Positions 24,901 through 37,595 of a DNA stretch of 64,000 nt are shown here, piece by piece. A program made the translations under genes and the position numbers. Numbering within the stretch: the first letter of the stretch is position 1; each line of letters starts with the position of its first letter. The DNA is from Chlorops oryzae (Eukaryota > Arthropoda > Insecta > Diptera > Chloropidae). Below the pieces are notes generated by a model. The model ran no database searches, was not told where the DNA came from, and was given only the letters and a program-made list of their open reading frames with translations. The stretch spans positions 83,910,241 through 83,974,240 of the forward strand of contig CM035807.1 in assembly GCA_020466095.1 (NCBI GenBank), given 5' to 3'.

Positions 24901-25018
24901 GATTACAACTAGTCTAGTTAGGGTCTAGTTCCAAACTGTTCCATAAAGGAGGTTAAAGCGTAGGTATTGTAGGTTCAAAAGAGTTAGTTCAACCCTTTTT
25001 AGCCCGATACGAAAAGTG
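21993..25018. other. Unassigned DNA left of the SINE
   Basis: A 103-codon minus-strand frame at 22302-21991 has no recognisable domain. The rest is A+T-rich with no gene signals, apart from the orphan hAT-like terminus at 24659. Confidence 0.55.
24659..24680 (+). mobile_element. Possible orphan hAT terminus
   Basis: CAGGGACGTAGCCG has the look of a hAT end, but no matching inverted partner was found to the right. Confidence 0.25.
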
Positions 25019-25031
25019 TATGCAGAGGTAG

Positions 25032-25279
25032 TGACTCTGTGTTAGCGTAGGAGATGCTCTTGATCCCGGCGTCAGAGGTTCAAATCCCAGCACAGGCGAA
25101 ACGGAGTGTAATGTTAAAATCCTAGCACTGGTTTTTCAAACTAATCGCATGCTGGGGGGCACACTACCTACATAATAAAGACATACACTCACACAAACAC
25201 AAGAAAACCCCTCGTGGTATCACAATTGGCCGGTAAACAGCCTAAGCGGCATCCACTCCAACATACATGCATACATACA
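25032..25279 (+). mobile_element. tRNA-derived SINE with 13-bp target duplication
   Basis: Perfect duplicates TATGCAGAGGTAG lie at 25019-25031 and 25280-25292. The body starts with a pol III promoter, A box TAGCGTAGGAG (25043-25053) and B box GGTTCAAATCC (25077-25087), continues through a unique middle with CGTGGTATCACAA (25213-25225), and ends in a CATA-type simple tail. This is textbook retroposon structure. The parental tRNA is not clear. Confidence 0.85.
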
Positions 25280-25292
25280 TATGCAGAGGTAG

Positions 25293-28200
25293 CAGAATAA
25301 ACGGATGAATGTACATGCTTCGAATTTTAAATATAGGAGCACCGTGATAAGGCCCACAGTGGTTGCTCCCATTGGCCAAAAATACAAAAATCGAAATCAA
25401 AATTTGCATGGCATAAGTTGAAGAACCACCCTCAATATGAATAAATATGACCGCAACAAAGCTTTTTTCTGTCAATTCTAACCCTAATTGCTGTAAAATT
25501 TCATCAGAAGTGGAAACACGTTTTCACACAATTTTTTTTTTTTTTTTCAGTTTGAGCGATTTAATAGTGAAGCTAAATTTTAAAATTTTTTCAAAAATTA
25601 TAAATAATCGAGAAGTAAATTTTACAAGTCATGCATTTCAGCTTGCATAGAAACCCTTTACGAACGTTTTTCACGGAATGTAAAAGCAACAATTCTGCGA
25701 GCTCATTAAAAGCGAATCGCATTTATTCAAAATTTCACTTTTTTTTACCTATTGTGATGGCTGATTTAAAACATAAAATTACATGGTAGCACTTATAGAA
25801 AACAAATGCTTTTGAAGTAATTGAAAAAGTGTTGAAATGTTTGGCAGCCAATTGCAACTGTTTGCGGTTTTAAAAAGTTTATTTTTCGTTTTTATTTTCA
25901 TCAATTAAACATATGGTGGCGCTCCCGGATCGCCAAAATAAGTAAAATTATTGAAGAATAGTTCTAGCACCTATCGTTTTAATGCAATTAGGTTAATTAA
26001 AGTCAGACGTATAAACGAAGAGTACGACTTATCCTTGTATTTGTGGCCGCACGCTATGTGGGGGCCCAGACCACTGTGCGACCATGAGAGGTACGAAAGA
26101 CATGATTGCCGCGCTCCTTTTCATTTGTAAATAACAAACAAAATCCTAAAAATCTTCAAATATAAGTATATATTAGAGGTTGATTGTGTCATTAATGACT
26201 GGGAAGCTGAGTATATCATGGTCGAACTGAATCGAGTTTAGCAAATTTTAGGTACATTAATTGCTCCTTTTTGATATTCTCAGTTTCGTCTTCTTTACCT
26301 TATTTTAACATTTTGTATTATTTTGCCAACGATTAATTTCAATTTGTTGACACATTCTATTTAAGTTCAGAACTTTATGCAAACTTTCGTCCAAGATATC
26401 AAACACAACAGCCAGCCATCGAGGACGATAGCAGCAACAGATTTGGCAAGCACTTCGCTTAAAACAAAAGGAAAAGGAAACCATTTCGGAAAGTGACCGA
26501 AAGATAGATGGAATAAAGTGAATGATTGCTGCATCGAAGAAGCATTGCTAAGACAAAAAAAAAAAAAATTGGGAAAAAAGAAAGTACGAGGAGGACATCT
26601 TGTTCGTTCGTGACAGCATTTTTCTATCAAGTCATTATGAATTGTGGCTTATTAAAAGGGTAATTTGTGAGCCTTTCGTTCTGTTTTTTTTTTTTTTTCG
26701 AGAGAATAAATCACAAAGAGACAAAAAAAAACCCAGAATAAGTGAGGGAACAGAAGAGTCGGTGGTGGTATTCAACAGAACAAACATTATAGGGAACGAC
26801 AGTCGACAAATTTTATGCGCTTTCCCACACAATTTGTTGGCTAAAATGTGAATTGTGAAATGTGGGTCCGCATGTCGTATGCGCAACCGTCATTGTTTGT
26901 ATTCATTCGTAATCAGCTCAATTTTCTAAATGGTTATGTGTGTCTAATTCGCATGAGCTTGCGTGCGCGTGCCTGTGTTTCGTTTATTTACTTTTCCATT
27001 CGTTTGTCCCGCACGAAATATCCCAGCGAACAATTGCTTAATTCGGTATGAGCACATGTTCCATTGTGTATATGGTCCTCTTTGGCGGCAGCTTAACCAA
27101 AATGCCGCATCTTCGGTTTGCTAGCACGCAATATTGACTACCATCGTGTCGTTCGCTTGGTCCTCATTCCTTTCGTTCTCAGAGGGTTTTCGACGCACGT
27201 TAGCATTTGAGATTTTCTGGCTAACACTTCGCTTATAATTTTCTCACACCCCACTTGTTGTTACAATACACGTTCGCTGCTGTTTCCTTTAGTGTCGTTT
27301 GTATTTTCGTTTCTCTATTTTTTCCTTTTTTTTTTCTTTCATTTTTTGCTTTGCGTGTGTATCCAGCGGATTGAACATGTGCGTGCGTGCGTGCGTGTGT
27401 GTGCGTCTTTATTTATGTTTACAGTTTACTTTGTTTATTTAGAAAGCGTTGTAACTGCATTATTTGGTCTTTAATTATTCATTTAGAAGTTTTGTTTGCG
27501 TTGGCCTAGATGCTGCTATCTCGCCAAAAAGGCTTTGAGTTTCAAGTTTTTAGGTACGAAATCGAGCAAAGAGAGTGCCTGTGGTAAGTTTGTTTGAGTG
27601 TTCCCTTTGATTTGCTTTTAAATTAAAGCCCCAGTTAAATGTTTGAATGCTTATAAACAAGCTTGCTGTACGATCAAAGATAAACACTCCAACAGCGCTC
27701 ATGAATTATATTATATTATTCAATTAAGGCACAAAGTTAAAATAATTTATTTTCATCCGCGAAATCATTTCAGTTTCAGTTAATATTTCCATTTGCTAAT
27801 TATGACTTCTTACGAGTATATCGTCCACTTTCCGAAGTGGACTTTTAACCTTTTCCATTGGTTGGATTATTGTTAAATTACATTTCAAATTAAAAAATAA
27901 TTACTATCATTTTACCCACTCGATTCGTAATTCAAGGCGAGTCAGAAAATTACGCTTTCAATGTATTAACGAGCAGCTTATCACTTTTGACCAGTTAAAA
28001 GATATATTTTATGAGCGAACGTGTTTTTTTATTGTATTTTATTTATTTTTTTTGTCGTTTTTATGAAGCCATGACATGGCCTAGCTCTTGAGGAATCCGA
28101 AACTTACGGCCCTAGACCAGTTCATGCTCAATAAACTAATTGATAAACAAGTTTTAAATCGGATAAAGAATGCCACAATTAATAATTATAATTATAATTT

Positions 28201-28376
28201 GCAGAAACAAATGAAGAGTTGTTAATTGGAGAGGAAACTCCATTAATGGTGGATTTCATTGGTTCCTATGAAGCCATTACTTGTCAATATTTTTTTATTG
28301 TTACGCAGAAATTGTAAAAAAACTAAACCGTACGTTAGAGAACATAATACCCATTAAGTCTGATACGAAGAGCTTC
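25293..28376. other. Unassigned DNA
   Basis: No supported gene. Poly-T and poly-A tracts (25530-25549, 26557-26568) and the GTGC microsatellite. A less A+T-rich patch at about 26040-26110 carries no clear frame. Confidence 0.55.
27379..27406 (+). repeat. GTGC/GT microsatellite
   Basis: A run of GTGC units grading into GT. Confidence 0.9.
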
Positions 28377-28379
28377 TTA

Positions 28380-29500
28380 TATGCCATTCAGACGAGCATC
28401 GAAATCCCGGGATTTCGGCACTTGGATTTCGTGAAATCCATATCGAAATCCAAGCGTTCACACGGCAATATCGCCATTGAGAGGATTTGGTTTGACATTC
28501 ATCTGTTTTTGTAGTGCTGCCAATTGTAGGGAAATTTCCTTAAACATTTTTAGGGATTTATTTAACAAAAAATGACTTGTCGGGACAAAAGTACAGATTT
28601 CCTAAAATCGGCAAATGTACGGAATTTGTGATGTATTTCAAAATATTTAATAAAGTTTGTATAAATTTGGTTGTCATAAAATTAAAAAGACAAAATGAAA
28701 ACTGTGCCAACCTGTGTTTACTATATGTGAAAAATTCGTTCGAAGCTATCGCTAAGCGTCGATAGTCTAGAAATTTGAAAATTGAAATAGTAGTGGGACT
28801 CTTGCAGCTTCGCAAATTGTGGGAAATGAGAAATTTTTCACACAACTGTCAAAATTTGTATGAAAATTTACGATAGGAAAAGTTGCAAAGGCATTTGCGA
28901 AGCTGCATGAGTACCACTAGTATTTGTTGTATAGGCTTTTTTGAATAAATTGAAAACTGTTTTATTTACCGCTACAAGATAAGGCCTATTCATATTTTTA
29001 ATGAAATCATTTTTGCTTGAACCACAACAAAAAAACTTAATTTTTGAAGGAAACTTTTTATTTTTGAAAAAAAAAAAACTACCCTGAAAGATTCTCAAAA
29101 ATATTAGCCTACCATATTCATGGCAACTCATACATTTTTATATGCAAGAAGCATATTATTTGTTTAAAAATAAAACGATATTTGCAGTAGGGAAAAACGT
29201 AAAGAATTGTGGGGATTTTTTTTTGTTTGTAGGGAATTTTTCGTTTTCGTGTGGCAGCATTGCCTGTTTGTTTACTTTGGTTTTTTCAAAATTTGACAGT
29301 AGTGTTGCAGCATTTTTTCGATACATATCAAAAAACACAGAGTTGCATTTAGTTTGTTCCGGATTTCTTTTGGGATTTCGTTGAAATCCAAATTCTGAGC
29401 GGAATTCTTTTGACATTCATTTGTTTGGGAAATCCGCTGGATTTCGACTGGATATCGGCTGAAATCCTCAAAAGTGCTGAAATCCCGTCTGACTGCCATA
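28380..29500. mobile_element. 1121-bp Harbinger-like non-autonomous element
   Basis: Flanking TTA duplicates (28377-28379, 29501-29503) enclose inverted ends TATGCCATTCAGACG and CGTCTGACTGCCATA (13 of 15). About ten GGATTTC/GAAATCC motifs crowd the first and last 150 bp, as transposase binding arrays do. TTA duplication fits PIF/Harbinger. No transposase frame is seen. Confidence 0.75.
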
Positions 29501-29513
29501 TTACGCTTTTATG

Positions 29514-29626
29514 GGTTAGGAGCTCTCTTCAGCTCTGTCAGAAATGACAATCTTCGTATAAAAAAACGCTTCAGAAATAAGTAAAAAATTTTCAATTCTG
29601 ACAGAGCTGGAGAGAGCCCCTTAACC
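29514..29626. mobile_element. 113-bp MITE
   Basis: GGTTAGGAGCTCTCTTCAGC and GGAGAGAGCCCCTTAACC are inverted ends that pair over about 30 bases, with AGCTCTGTCAGAA on each side of a small A+T-rich spacer. It lies 13 bp right of the Harbinger-like element. Confidence 0.7.
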
Positions 29627-29757
29627 AAAAAATAAGCAGGCTTTAAAGTGGATTTATTCAGGCGCGTAACGTGTACCTACGGTAGATCATGTCAAAAAAA
29701 GGAAAACGCAAAAATGTTTTGGCTTTGAAAGCAATAGAATTAAAATTAAGTAGTTAA

Positions 29758-30013
29758 GGGCTCGACGCTGTTAAAGTAAATTGAAAGCAAGTAACGAGCT
29801 CAATCTTTTGAAGAAAGGAAAACAGAGTTGAAATTTCGATAACAGGTCGACAGAAATATAGAAAATGTATGACTTAAATGCAACCCTGTGAGTCCGATTA
29901 CTTGTAATTAGCGTATGCGTTCAAGTAGCGAAAGTAAGCCAAAGTACTTCTTTGTTTTTTCTACATGTGTTTGTCATAGGAAATTTACTTGCTGCTTTAG
30001 AGCGTAGAGCCCT
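29758..30013 (+). mobile_element. GGGCTC-ended MITE, copy 3, complete
   Basis: TTAA (29754-29757) precedes GGGCTCGACGCTG; the right end AGCGTAGAGCCCT is followed by TTAA (30014-30017). The 256-bp body has no coding content. Inverted ends plus a TTAA duplication suggest mobilisation by a piggyBac- or Kolobok-type transposase. Confidence 0.75.
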
Positions 30014-31208
30014 TTAACTTTTCTTTTGAATATACGAATAAAAATTGTTCAAAGAAGGTTTGGTTCTTGCCACAAGATGTAGGAGTATGTGTCTTAAGCA
30101 AATCCTTTCTACTGTAAAAATTTATTTAATTACTTTCGAATTTTTATCTGCCTCGAAAGTTGTTTTGTTGATACCAGCGAAATCGATGGGCTCCTTTCGA
30201 GGAAATAATTTGAATTTAACCGATTTTGAGCCGCTGTGCGAAAAGCAAGATTTTTTCTTTGAATTAATTTTCAAACTTAACAACACAATATTTTAGGAAA
30301 TTCCATTAGCTTTCCGAAAATGTTAACTGTGGTCATCCCAGGTTCCTTTGAAGAACATCAGGGGGTTGTTCAAAAATACTTTGTATACCAAAATGCAAAA
30401 TATGAAAAATTCGAAATATGGAAAATGGAATAAAAAATGTGGAAATAATTTTTTTTTGTTCAAAAGCATATTATTTTCAAAGGAAATGGTTGTAAGTAGA
30501 ATATTACGTTATAACGGAATTTTGCTTTCGCTAGAAAGATTTTGATGCAATTAAAGTTCAATTTTCTAGCACTCGAACAGTCTTTTCTGACAAAACTGTT
30601 ATAAATACACTTTTTTAGACTTGTAAATCGAGTTCATCTGGTCCTCGTCACCCTAGAATATTTAGTTGCTTTCGACTAACAATTCAAACATTTTTGCAGC
30701 GCGGCTCCAAATGGGTTATCAAAAGTCCACAATTCGTTATAAAACGTTAGCGAATTCTCGGCATTTTTGGGAAAAAAATTTAATAATTTGAAAGATTTTA
30801 ATTTTTGCATGATTTCTCCAATGCTTTTTGTTGAATTACAAGCAGATTGGTTTTCATTTAAAAAAATAGATGCTAAACAGTTATTTGAAGAATGTAACAA
30901 CAAAAATTTAATGTAGGTTTAAACTTTTTTTAATTAAAAAAATATATGAAAAAAATATTATTGAAAATTAAAAAAAAAATCAATAATCTAATTAAAAAAA
31001 ATGTTGCAGAAATATTTCTGGAAAATAATAGGTACATATGTACATACATACATATATGCAGCAGAACTGTTTCATTACTAACAACGCGCTTGAGGCAAAA
31101 ACTTTACTCAGAACTTTACTTATCAATGAATTTTGTATATCAAGTGTTGTGGCTTCCACAGAAAGTATTGAAAATTGATACCTCTCGGAATATATGAGAA
31201 AGTATTAA

Positions 31209-31907
31209 AGGGGTTGACTCCCTCGCTAGGCCGCTTTAGGACCATTCACAAAAATTCTATACACAACACGTTTTTTTTTGTTTTTTTGTTTATTGTGTTC
31301 AAAATAAATGAAAGTTAGTAAAGAAACACTTTTTTATGTGAGGGCGGTTAAAAATGTTCTCGGCCATCAAAGTGGAGACTCCAAAAAAACATGTTTAGAG
31401 CTGCCGGCCACGATTTCTCGGCTCCAAGCTGTTTAAAATAAAATATAAAAAAAACCCAGGTTTAAATCCAGAATAAATGTCATTTTCGGGTGAAGCTCGC
31501 AATAAATTGTGCGATATTTTTGGACAAAATGGCGCCCATTGTAAAATGACACATCCATTTTGGGTACACATTTTTGTAGTTCAGCGTAAAAAAAAATAGC
31601 AAAAAATTTGTTAAAATTATGATTGAAGGTCAGCCGAAAGTGGTGAGAATTCTGCGTCGAATCCACGTTGGTTCATTGAAATCGGTCCGGTTGAGCTCGA
31701 GAAATCGTAGCCGCCAATTCAAAAGTTTGAAGCAACGCAAAAATTGCTCGTTTTAGCCCAGACCTTGATCGACAAAGTAGGCTATATCTTCTAAGCTATT
31801 TCGAATTAAAAAAAATCCTTTTTAGCACGATATTCTCCAATATCCAATCTATAAAGAAATGCAAAAAAACATCGAAAACATTTTTTTTGTGGAATGAGAC
31901 AACCCCC
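31209..31907 (+). mobile_element. TTAA-flanked MITE family 1, copy B (both ends)
   Basis: It is bounded by TTAA (31205-31208) on the left and a decayed TTCA on the right. Inverted ends AGGGGTTGACTC and GAGACAACCCCC flank 699 bp. There is no transposase frame. TTAA target use fits piggyBac- or Kolobok-type transposases. Its core lines up with copies A and C, including the same GGGTACA...TTTTTGTAGTTCAG block. Confidence 0.75.
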
Positions 31908-32200
31908 TTCAAATTCCATACCTTTCGTGATATACATAAGTACCTATATGCATTTTAGTAAGGCACGAAAATATCTCTTTTTTTCGAGTTTTACTATGGA
32001 TACCATCATGTAAAGTAGAAATCAAATTATTAATTTCTATTAGCTTTTGCCTATCGAGGTGATAATTAAAATCATTCAAAAAAAAAATTCAAGGGCATCT
32101 ACACACATAAACCCGAAAGCTCAAATGAACCAATCAATAAAGTAGGCGGATATGAGTGTTGCTTGATTCGCATTTGCAAAAGTTTTTTAATTGTACTCAC

Positions 32201-32562
32201 CTATTAAGCAAAATATGACATGTAGCAAACACCAAAAGTGATATTGAAAATATTGACACCGATGACTGTGATGCTGTTGATGTCGTTGCTGATGGCACTG
32301 CTGCTGTTGCTGCTCCTTTGCCTGCCGATGGCTTCGCAACACAGGGCGTAGTGCGCTTAGCTGCGCCCTATGTGAGCTGCTGTCTTCAAGCCGATGCGCA
32401 CGATGATTCTGATGTTGATGTGGGAAACGATCAAGTTTCTGACGTTGTTGTTGATTTGGTTGATTTGATAGAAAATGTTCTTGATTCTGAAGTAGCTGAT
32501 GTCGATTAATTTGATATGGTTGCCACTTGAGTTCTATTTGCTTTTGATTACTCATGTTGTGG
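32201..32562 (-). CDS. Probable 5' coding exon, Gln/His-rich with a hydrophobic end, spliced in phase 1
   Basis: On the minus strand ATG at 32555 sits in a good fly start context (CAAC before ATG, A at -3). A frame of 118 codons plus one base runs to 32201, where ATAG is followed by a perfect donor GTGAGT (32200-32195). Read through, the frame would stop four codons later, as expected for an exon. The protein is rich in Gln, His and Arg (a QQQQQ run, HQQ repeats). It ends in a mostly hydrophobic segment of about 15 residues (FWCLLHVIFCLI), which could be a signal peptide or anchor core. A possible acceptor, TTCCACAG, lies just before 32562, seven bases upstream of the ATG. A phase-1 intron after a hydrophobic N-terminal segment is typical of secreted and Ig-superfamily surface proteins, but the downstream exons are not in view and I do not recognise the gene. 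The Gln/His codons could also be an accidental translation of CAG/CAT repeats. Confidence 0.5.
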
Positions 32563-35500
32563 CTGTGGAACGAACTTTCACTTCTTGTTGAATATCTACA
32601 CTTTTCCAGTTGAATTCAAAAATACACTTTGCATCGCACGTACATGAGAGTTGAATTACAGTCATTTATTCATGTGCGCTCATGTTGATGTCGGTTTGTA
32701 TGTTTCTGCACATTAATGGGCGCTGTAACAGTATCCTTTCGCAACGATGTATTTAAATAATGAACATCGCATTATTTAATTTCATTTTCACTTTAATAAA
32801 TCTACAAGTTTATCGCTTACATCCTTGATATGCGTACGTGTTAATGTTTTTAGTGCTCCCGGGCTCGACTGTTTTGGTAATTCCATAATACGAAAAAGTG
32901 TGTAATTACGTTATTATGTGTTGCATTGCGTTGCGTTGTGTGTTACCAATTCTTCTTCAAGTTTCAGTTATTTTTATTTTATTTTTCAATTTGTCTGTTT
33001 GGTTGTTAAAAAAAAAATGTCCAATTAATCACTTTAAGTACATTGGTGGTGGTCAAGTAACATATTCTACAATCGAAAACATTCAAAAATACACTTTGGA
33101 TTTCATATATGAAACATATATGTTCCTACACAGAACATTTTATCCTCTTCATAGATACATACATACTTGAAAAGGTTTTAATTTATTCATATCAACAACG
33201 AGTATATATGTAGATAATGAATAACAAATTGGATAATCTCCAAACATAACTGGGATGAAAAGTACAAGTGTTAGCAAGGACCACCTAATTAAATTGGCGT
33301 AACTAGTGCTTTTTAAATCCAAGCACCTTTAGGGCCATTTTAACCAAGCACATTTAAAAATTTTTAAAAAGAAAAATCCTCTACTTGTTTTCACCATTCA
33401 AATTTTCCAAAAACAAAAAAACAAACAAAATTAGGAATCGGAAATAACACAAAAAGATATTCCAGGCTGGAAGTTTTGATTTCTCAGGGCAGCTACTTGG
33501 AGTACGAAACCAACATTTGCATGACTATGACTACTAATTACTATTAAAAGACTCCGTTTTTAAAAACAATAGTCTGATCAGCTGTAATAAGGACTCCCAG
33601 CCCTGGCAGTAGACAGTGCTGCCACAAATTTCTATACCTACAATAAAATATTGAAATATCGAAACTGAAATAAGTATTAAAAAAAAATTCTTTATTTCAA
33701 TTTTAACTGACCTGAAACACACATAGAGATCACTCTAGCAAATTCATCTGATCGATTGAAAGATTGAAGTACGTACTGGGAAATGAAAATTTACTTGCGC
33801 TTCTCCACCGAGAGCACTTCACTAAAATTCAAACAGAATTATATTGATTTAAAAAGATCTGCAAGAAGACCGATCCACCTAACAGGGCTTTAACAACCTT
33901 TAACAACTTCAACTTTACAAAACGAGTGATTATTCATTTAGTCTAGATCAGCAAACCAAATTTGATTTCCGTCCAGCCTAGTTATCTCCAATTCTTTTCT
34001 TAGATCATAGATTTAACTTTAATTGATTCAAACAAACTTTTAAACAATCCCATCGAGTGAAGACAAGCCCTGACTTGTTACGAGTTCCCTTTGGGTCGGC
34101 CCCTTTGAATTTTAATGTTTTTCGACAATACAATATTTTGGCCTCCTTTTCGATTAAAAGTACAACGGAATTAATGAGTTGGTACTTCAATATGTGCTGT
34201 TGGTTTTGTGGTCCCCTGAAACCCCTTATAGTTGCCAGTGGGTATTGGAGCCTCAACCAAACAACGGATATTGTTTTGCCGCAATTGTTTTTCCACGTCT
34301 TTGCTGCCGTTGCGATGTTACACCGTCTATCGCGCACGTCCGAGCGATCGTCAAAGCCGCCATCTTAGTTCGAGAAAAACCAATTAACCCATTTTCGACC
34401 GACAACAACAAATTTGCATTAAATTTGTGTCTTCAAAGACACAGTCGGAAAAAATTGGTTAAGTAAAGTTAAATGTAGTTGATCGCCGAAATGCTCTCAA
34501 AATTGAATTAAGCTTCCATAGCATCTATTCATAAGTTTCTATTCAAATCTCATGACTCTTCTTCAAAAATTGAAGGTAAATATTTCGTATAAGGTCCATA
34601 CGGCTTAGTCCATAGATCTGAAACTCTCATTCCATATTAAACTTTTAAACAATTTTATTGCTTGACAAAAGGTTTCGAAGAGCTGAGCACGCAGTTAAAA
34701 CTAAAAGCAGCAATTACGTTAATAGGCCCAATTAGGTGGAAAGTCATATAATTTATTTAACTTAATCCTTCAACAGAACTTATCGAATCTTGTAAGTATT
34801 TATTTTTTCATATTATTTATTATTTTCCGTATTGTTTGTCGTTATGGAACTTCCCCCATTCGATAAAAGGAAAAATCAATCAAATAACATTAAATGGTCT
34901 TATTTGATAGGGTTCTTGTTGTCTTTATGGTTTTTTTGTTGTTGCTCCATTAATAGCTTCCAGTTTTTGACATGACGGAAAAAATCAAGTATCTCGAAAC
35001 GATGAACTCCATGCCACAGTGTCAGAAGGGGTTTCAAAAATAATGTCGTTATCGATTTAGGCCTATATTAATAAAGTCCTTCTTATTGACCTAATAGGGG
35101 CTTTATTGTCATAGTCAATTAAATTGGTCGTTTGTGTCTATAGCTGATTATAGTTTGAAAGTCCTACAAATGTGGGTAGGTTTTTGCCTATTGAAGAATA
35201 ACATTTAAGGACTGTTGCCTCTATCAAGAACTTTTTATTGGCAGAAACGGGGAAACGTTAAGAATTTTCAGGCTTGTGAGTTTGAAGTATGGGTCGTCGT
35301 ATGGGCGATGGCGCTTGCCAATTAAGATGATCAAAGAAGTTATTATTAACAATAAGAAAGTAGTTCGGAAGTATTTCCAACAGATCAGATCCGTTCTGAG
35401 CAGAAAATTATGTGATTTCAGTGCTTATCTGTTGCAAAGCGTTTTCAAAATTTTAAATCCTTGAGAATTACAAGAATTTTTTTTTTTTTTATATATTACG

Positions 35501-36617
35501 AGCCAAAAAGTATGTGTGACGGGTGCTACCGGCGCAATGGAATTGCCCAGGAGTCTTAAATCGTTCCAGTTGCGGGCCGAATTCGATAGTGAAATAACTG
35601 CCTCTAAATTTTAGCGTCGGCGACCGTAGTGGTAGCAATTTATTAAAATTTACCGATAGCAAGGAATGTTTTTTACGTGTGTAGTTTTTATTTAACAGAG
35701 TTCTGATAGGGGCCTGGATATGTTTTATAAATCTTGCGTGGTTTTTTTTTTTTTTTTTTTTTTTTGAATTCATTCAATTCGAGTGGGATCCGTCAGTTAT
35801 CGTGCGCTTCGGACATTTACCGGAATTAACATACATTTTCGACACATAATACATTATGTAAATGCGTTTACAATTCAATTTTGAAAGTAAAATCATAAGA
35901 AAAACGAACTTGACGTTATTATTACCCACGCAATGGTGCAAATAGGGCCGGCAGGCCATTCCCCATGAACAAAACTTTAGCCGCACTACTTCATTAAGTT
36001 TAATTGGCGTCCGACAAGAGTGTGGAATGTTTTTTGATTTGTATTGTCACTGACCTATTACGAAAAAATGTCAATTACTAACGACGGCGTTTTTTCTTGT
36101 TCTAGTTCAAAATATACTACGTATATATCTATATATATATATGTACATATGTATGTACGTTTAACAATCAACTGAAACAAAACACGTTGAAATACACGCG
36201 GCACGGTACAAGAATAATGTTGTTTTGTTTTTCCGTGCCACAAGCGTAGACGAATTTTGATTTTTTTTATGTTTTTTGCTGATGGTCGTTAACGGTCGTA
36301 GTACAATACTGGACTATGGTGCTGCCTTTTGTGCTGTTGATCTGAATGGGCCTTTTGATAATAAAAGCAGCAACACGGAAAGGACAACACGGCAACACGT
36401 TAAACTGCACAGTTCTTTCCTTTGGAGCTTTTTATAATAAGTTTCTTTGAGGCCGAATTTCGATGTGGTGTGGCAATTATGATGGAAATGAAAAGATATC
36501 AAAGGGAGCCGGATAACTCTTTCCCAGCAACATGCAACATCGCACACTCAAAGCAAAAAAAAAAGGGGACACAAAAACAATCCGCTTCGAGTTTACGATT
36601 TTTGCATAACTTTTCGT
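32563..36617. other. Putative first intron of the minus-strand gene, otherwise unassigned
   Basis: If the 36624 and 32562 exons belong together this is their 4-kb intron. A C+G-richer patch at 34050-34370 opens frames on both strands (to 110 codons), starting on the minus strand with ATGGCGGCTTTGACG at about 34365, but without donor or homology. Poly-T tracts lie at 35479-35490 and 35743-35765. Confidence 0.35.
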
Positions 36618-36623
36618 ACTCAC

Positions 36624-36727
36624 TCAACCGATTCAAAACATAACGAGCACGAGGCGCACGGAACTCGTCGTTGCGCGATATACACGATGATTCTTTACAC
36701 AAGGAACTGTTTTTCCCTTTTCAATGT
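36624..36727 (-). other. Possible 5' untranslated exon for the minus-strand gene
   Basis: On the minus strand, GTTGA is followed by donor GTGAGT (36623-36618) at the end of a stretch less A+T-rich than its surroundings (about 36640-36700). A TATA-like run TATATTTTTA lies at about 36753-36744, with a weak initiator 27 bases downstream near 36727. An exon here would join across a 4-kb intron to the acceptor before 32562. All elements are individually weak. This is a gene-structure hypothesis, not an observation. Confidence 0.2.
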
Positions 36728-37595
36728 GATATGCCAAGTGCGGATAAAAATATAACGCTGCCTGCGATACGACGTGCTGACCGACAGAAGCGAAATTTGT
36801 GACTAAAAATTTGTGCTCCTGCTTTATGGGCACCAGTGACACAAAACTCGGATTTCATATCAGAAAACAAGACGAATCGAAACAGTTGTCTCAGTTCATT
36901 CATGGATTTTGCGCGTGCGCATGCAGTAAATGGAGCAAAGGAAATTTCCTTCTAAGAGAATTCTCTCATGCTCCTCATCCTTGTGAGTTAAGTTCGAATC
37001 GAAACGAAATGGAATCGAACATTTTCGAAACTTAAATCGCAAATCATCAAAGTTACTCAAAATTTGTTGACCTATGCCAATAAAAAGAGCACGAGATACT
37101 CATATCAAAGCTCTTAAACTAAATTATCTTGAGGATTCTTAGTAAGGAAAGAGTATTTTCGAAAATTTTAAATTTTTTGCTCCCCAACATTTTTGAGTGA
37201 TATGTGGTAGTAGTGAGAACAAATTATGTGCTCTTTTAATCACATTATTAAGACGACTCAAAGGAGCACAGGTGACCAAGGTTTTTTGATCGTCTTCAAT
37301 TTATTTGAAGGGGATGGGTGACTTTTCATATAAAATTGGGGACATATATATATATATTTGAAGGGAAACAAAGAAGGAAAAGGGAATTTTTCTATAACTA
37401 TGTCTTGAAAATTTCTCGGATGTGGAAGGACGTTTATATCTATACAAATTAATTTTAATACTCAATAAGGAGCTAGGTTTTGGAAACAACAACAACATCG
37501 TTATAATTTGTGTGCTCCATTGTCATGTTATGGTCACTCGAAGCTTGCCAGTTTCGGAAGATGATCGGAGGACACAGAATTGATAAATTGCTTAA

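Noticed and set aside
25447..25650. 67-codon plus-strand frame
   Set aside because: Runs through a poly-T tract; no domain.
34005..34368. Overlapping 103-110-codon frames on both strands
   Set aside because: No homology recognised, no splice sites; overlap on both strands points to a composition effect.
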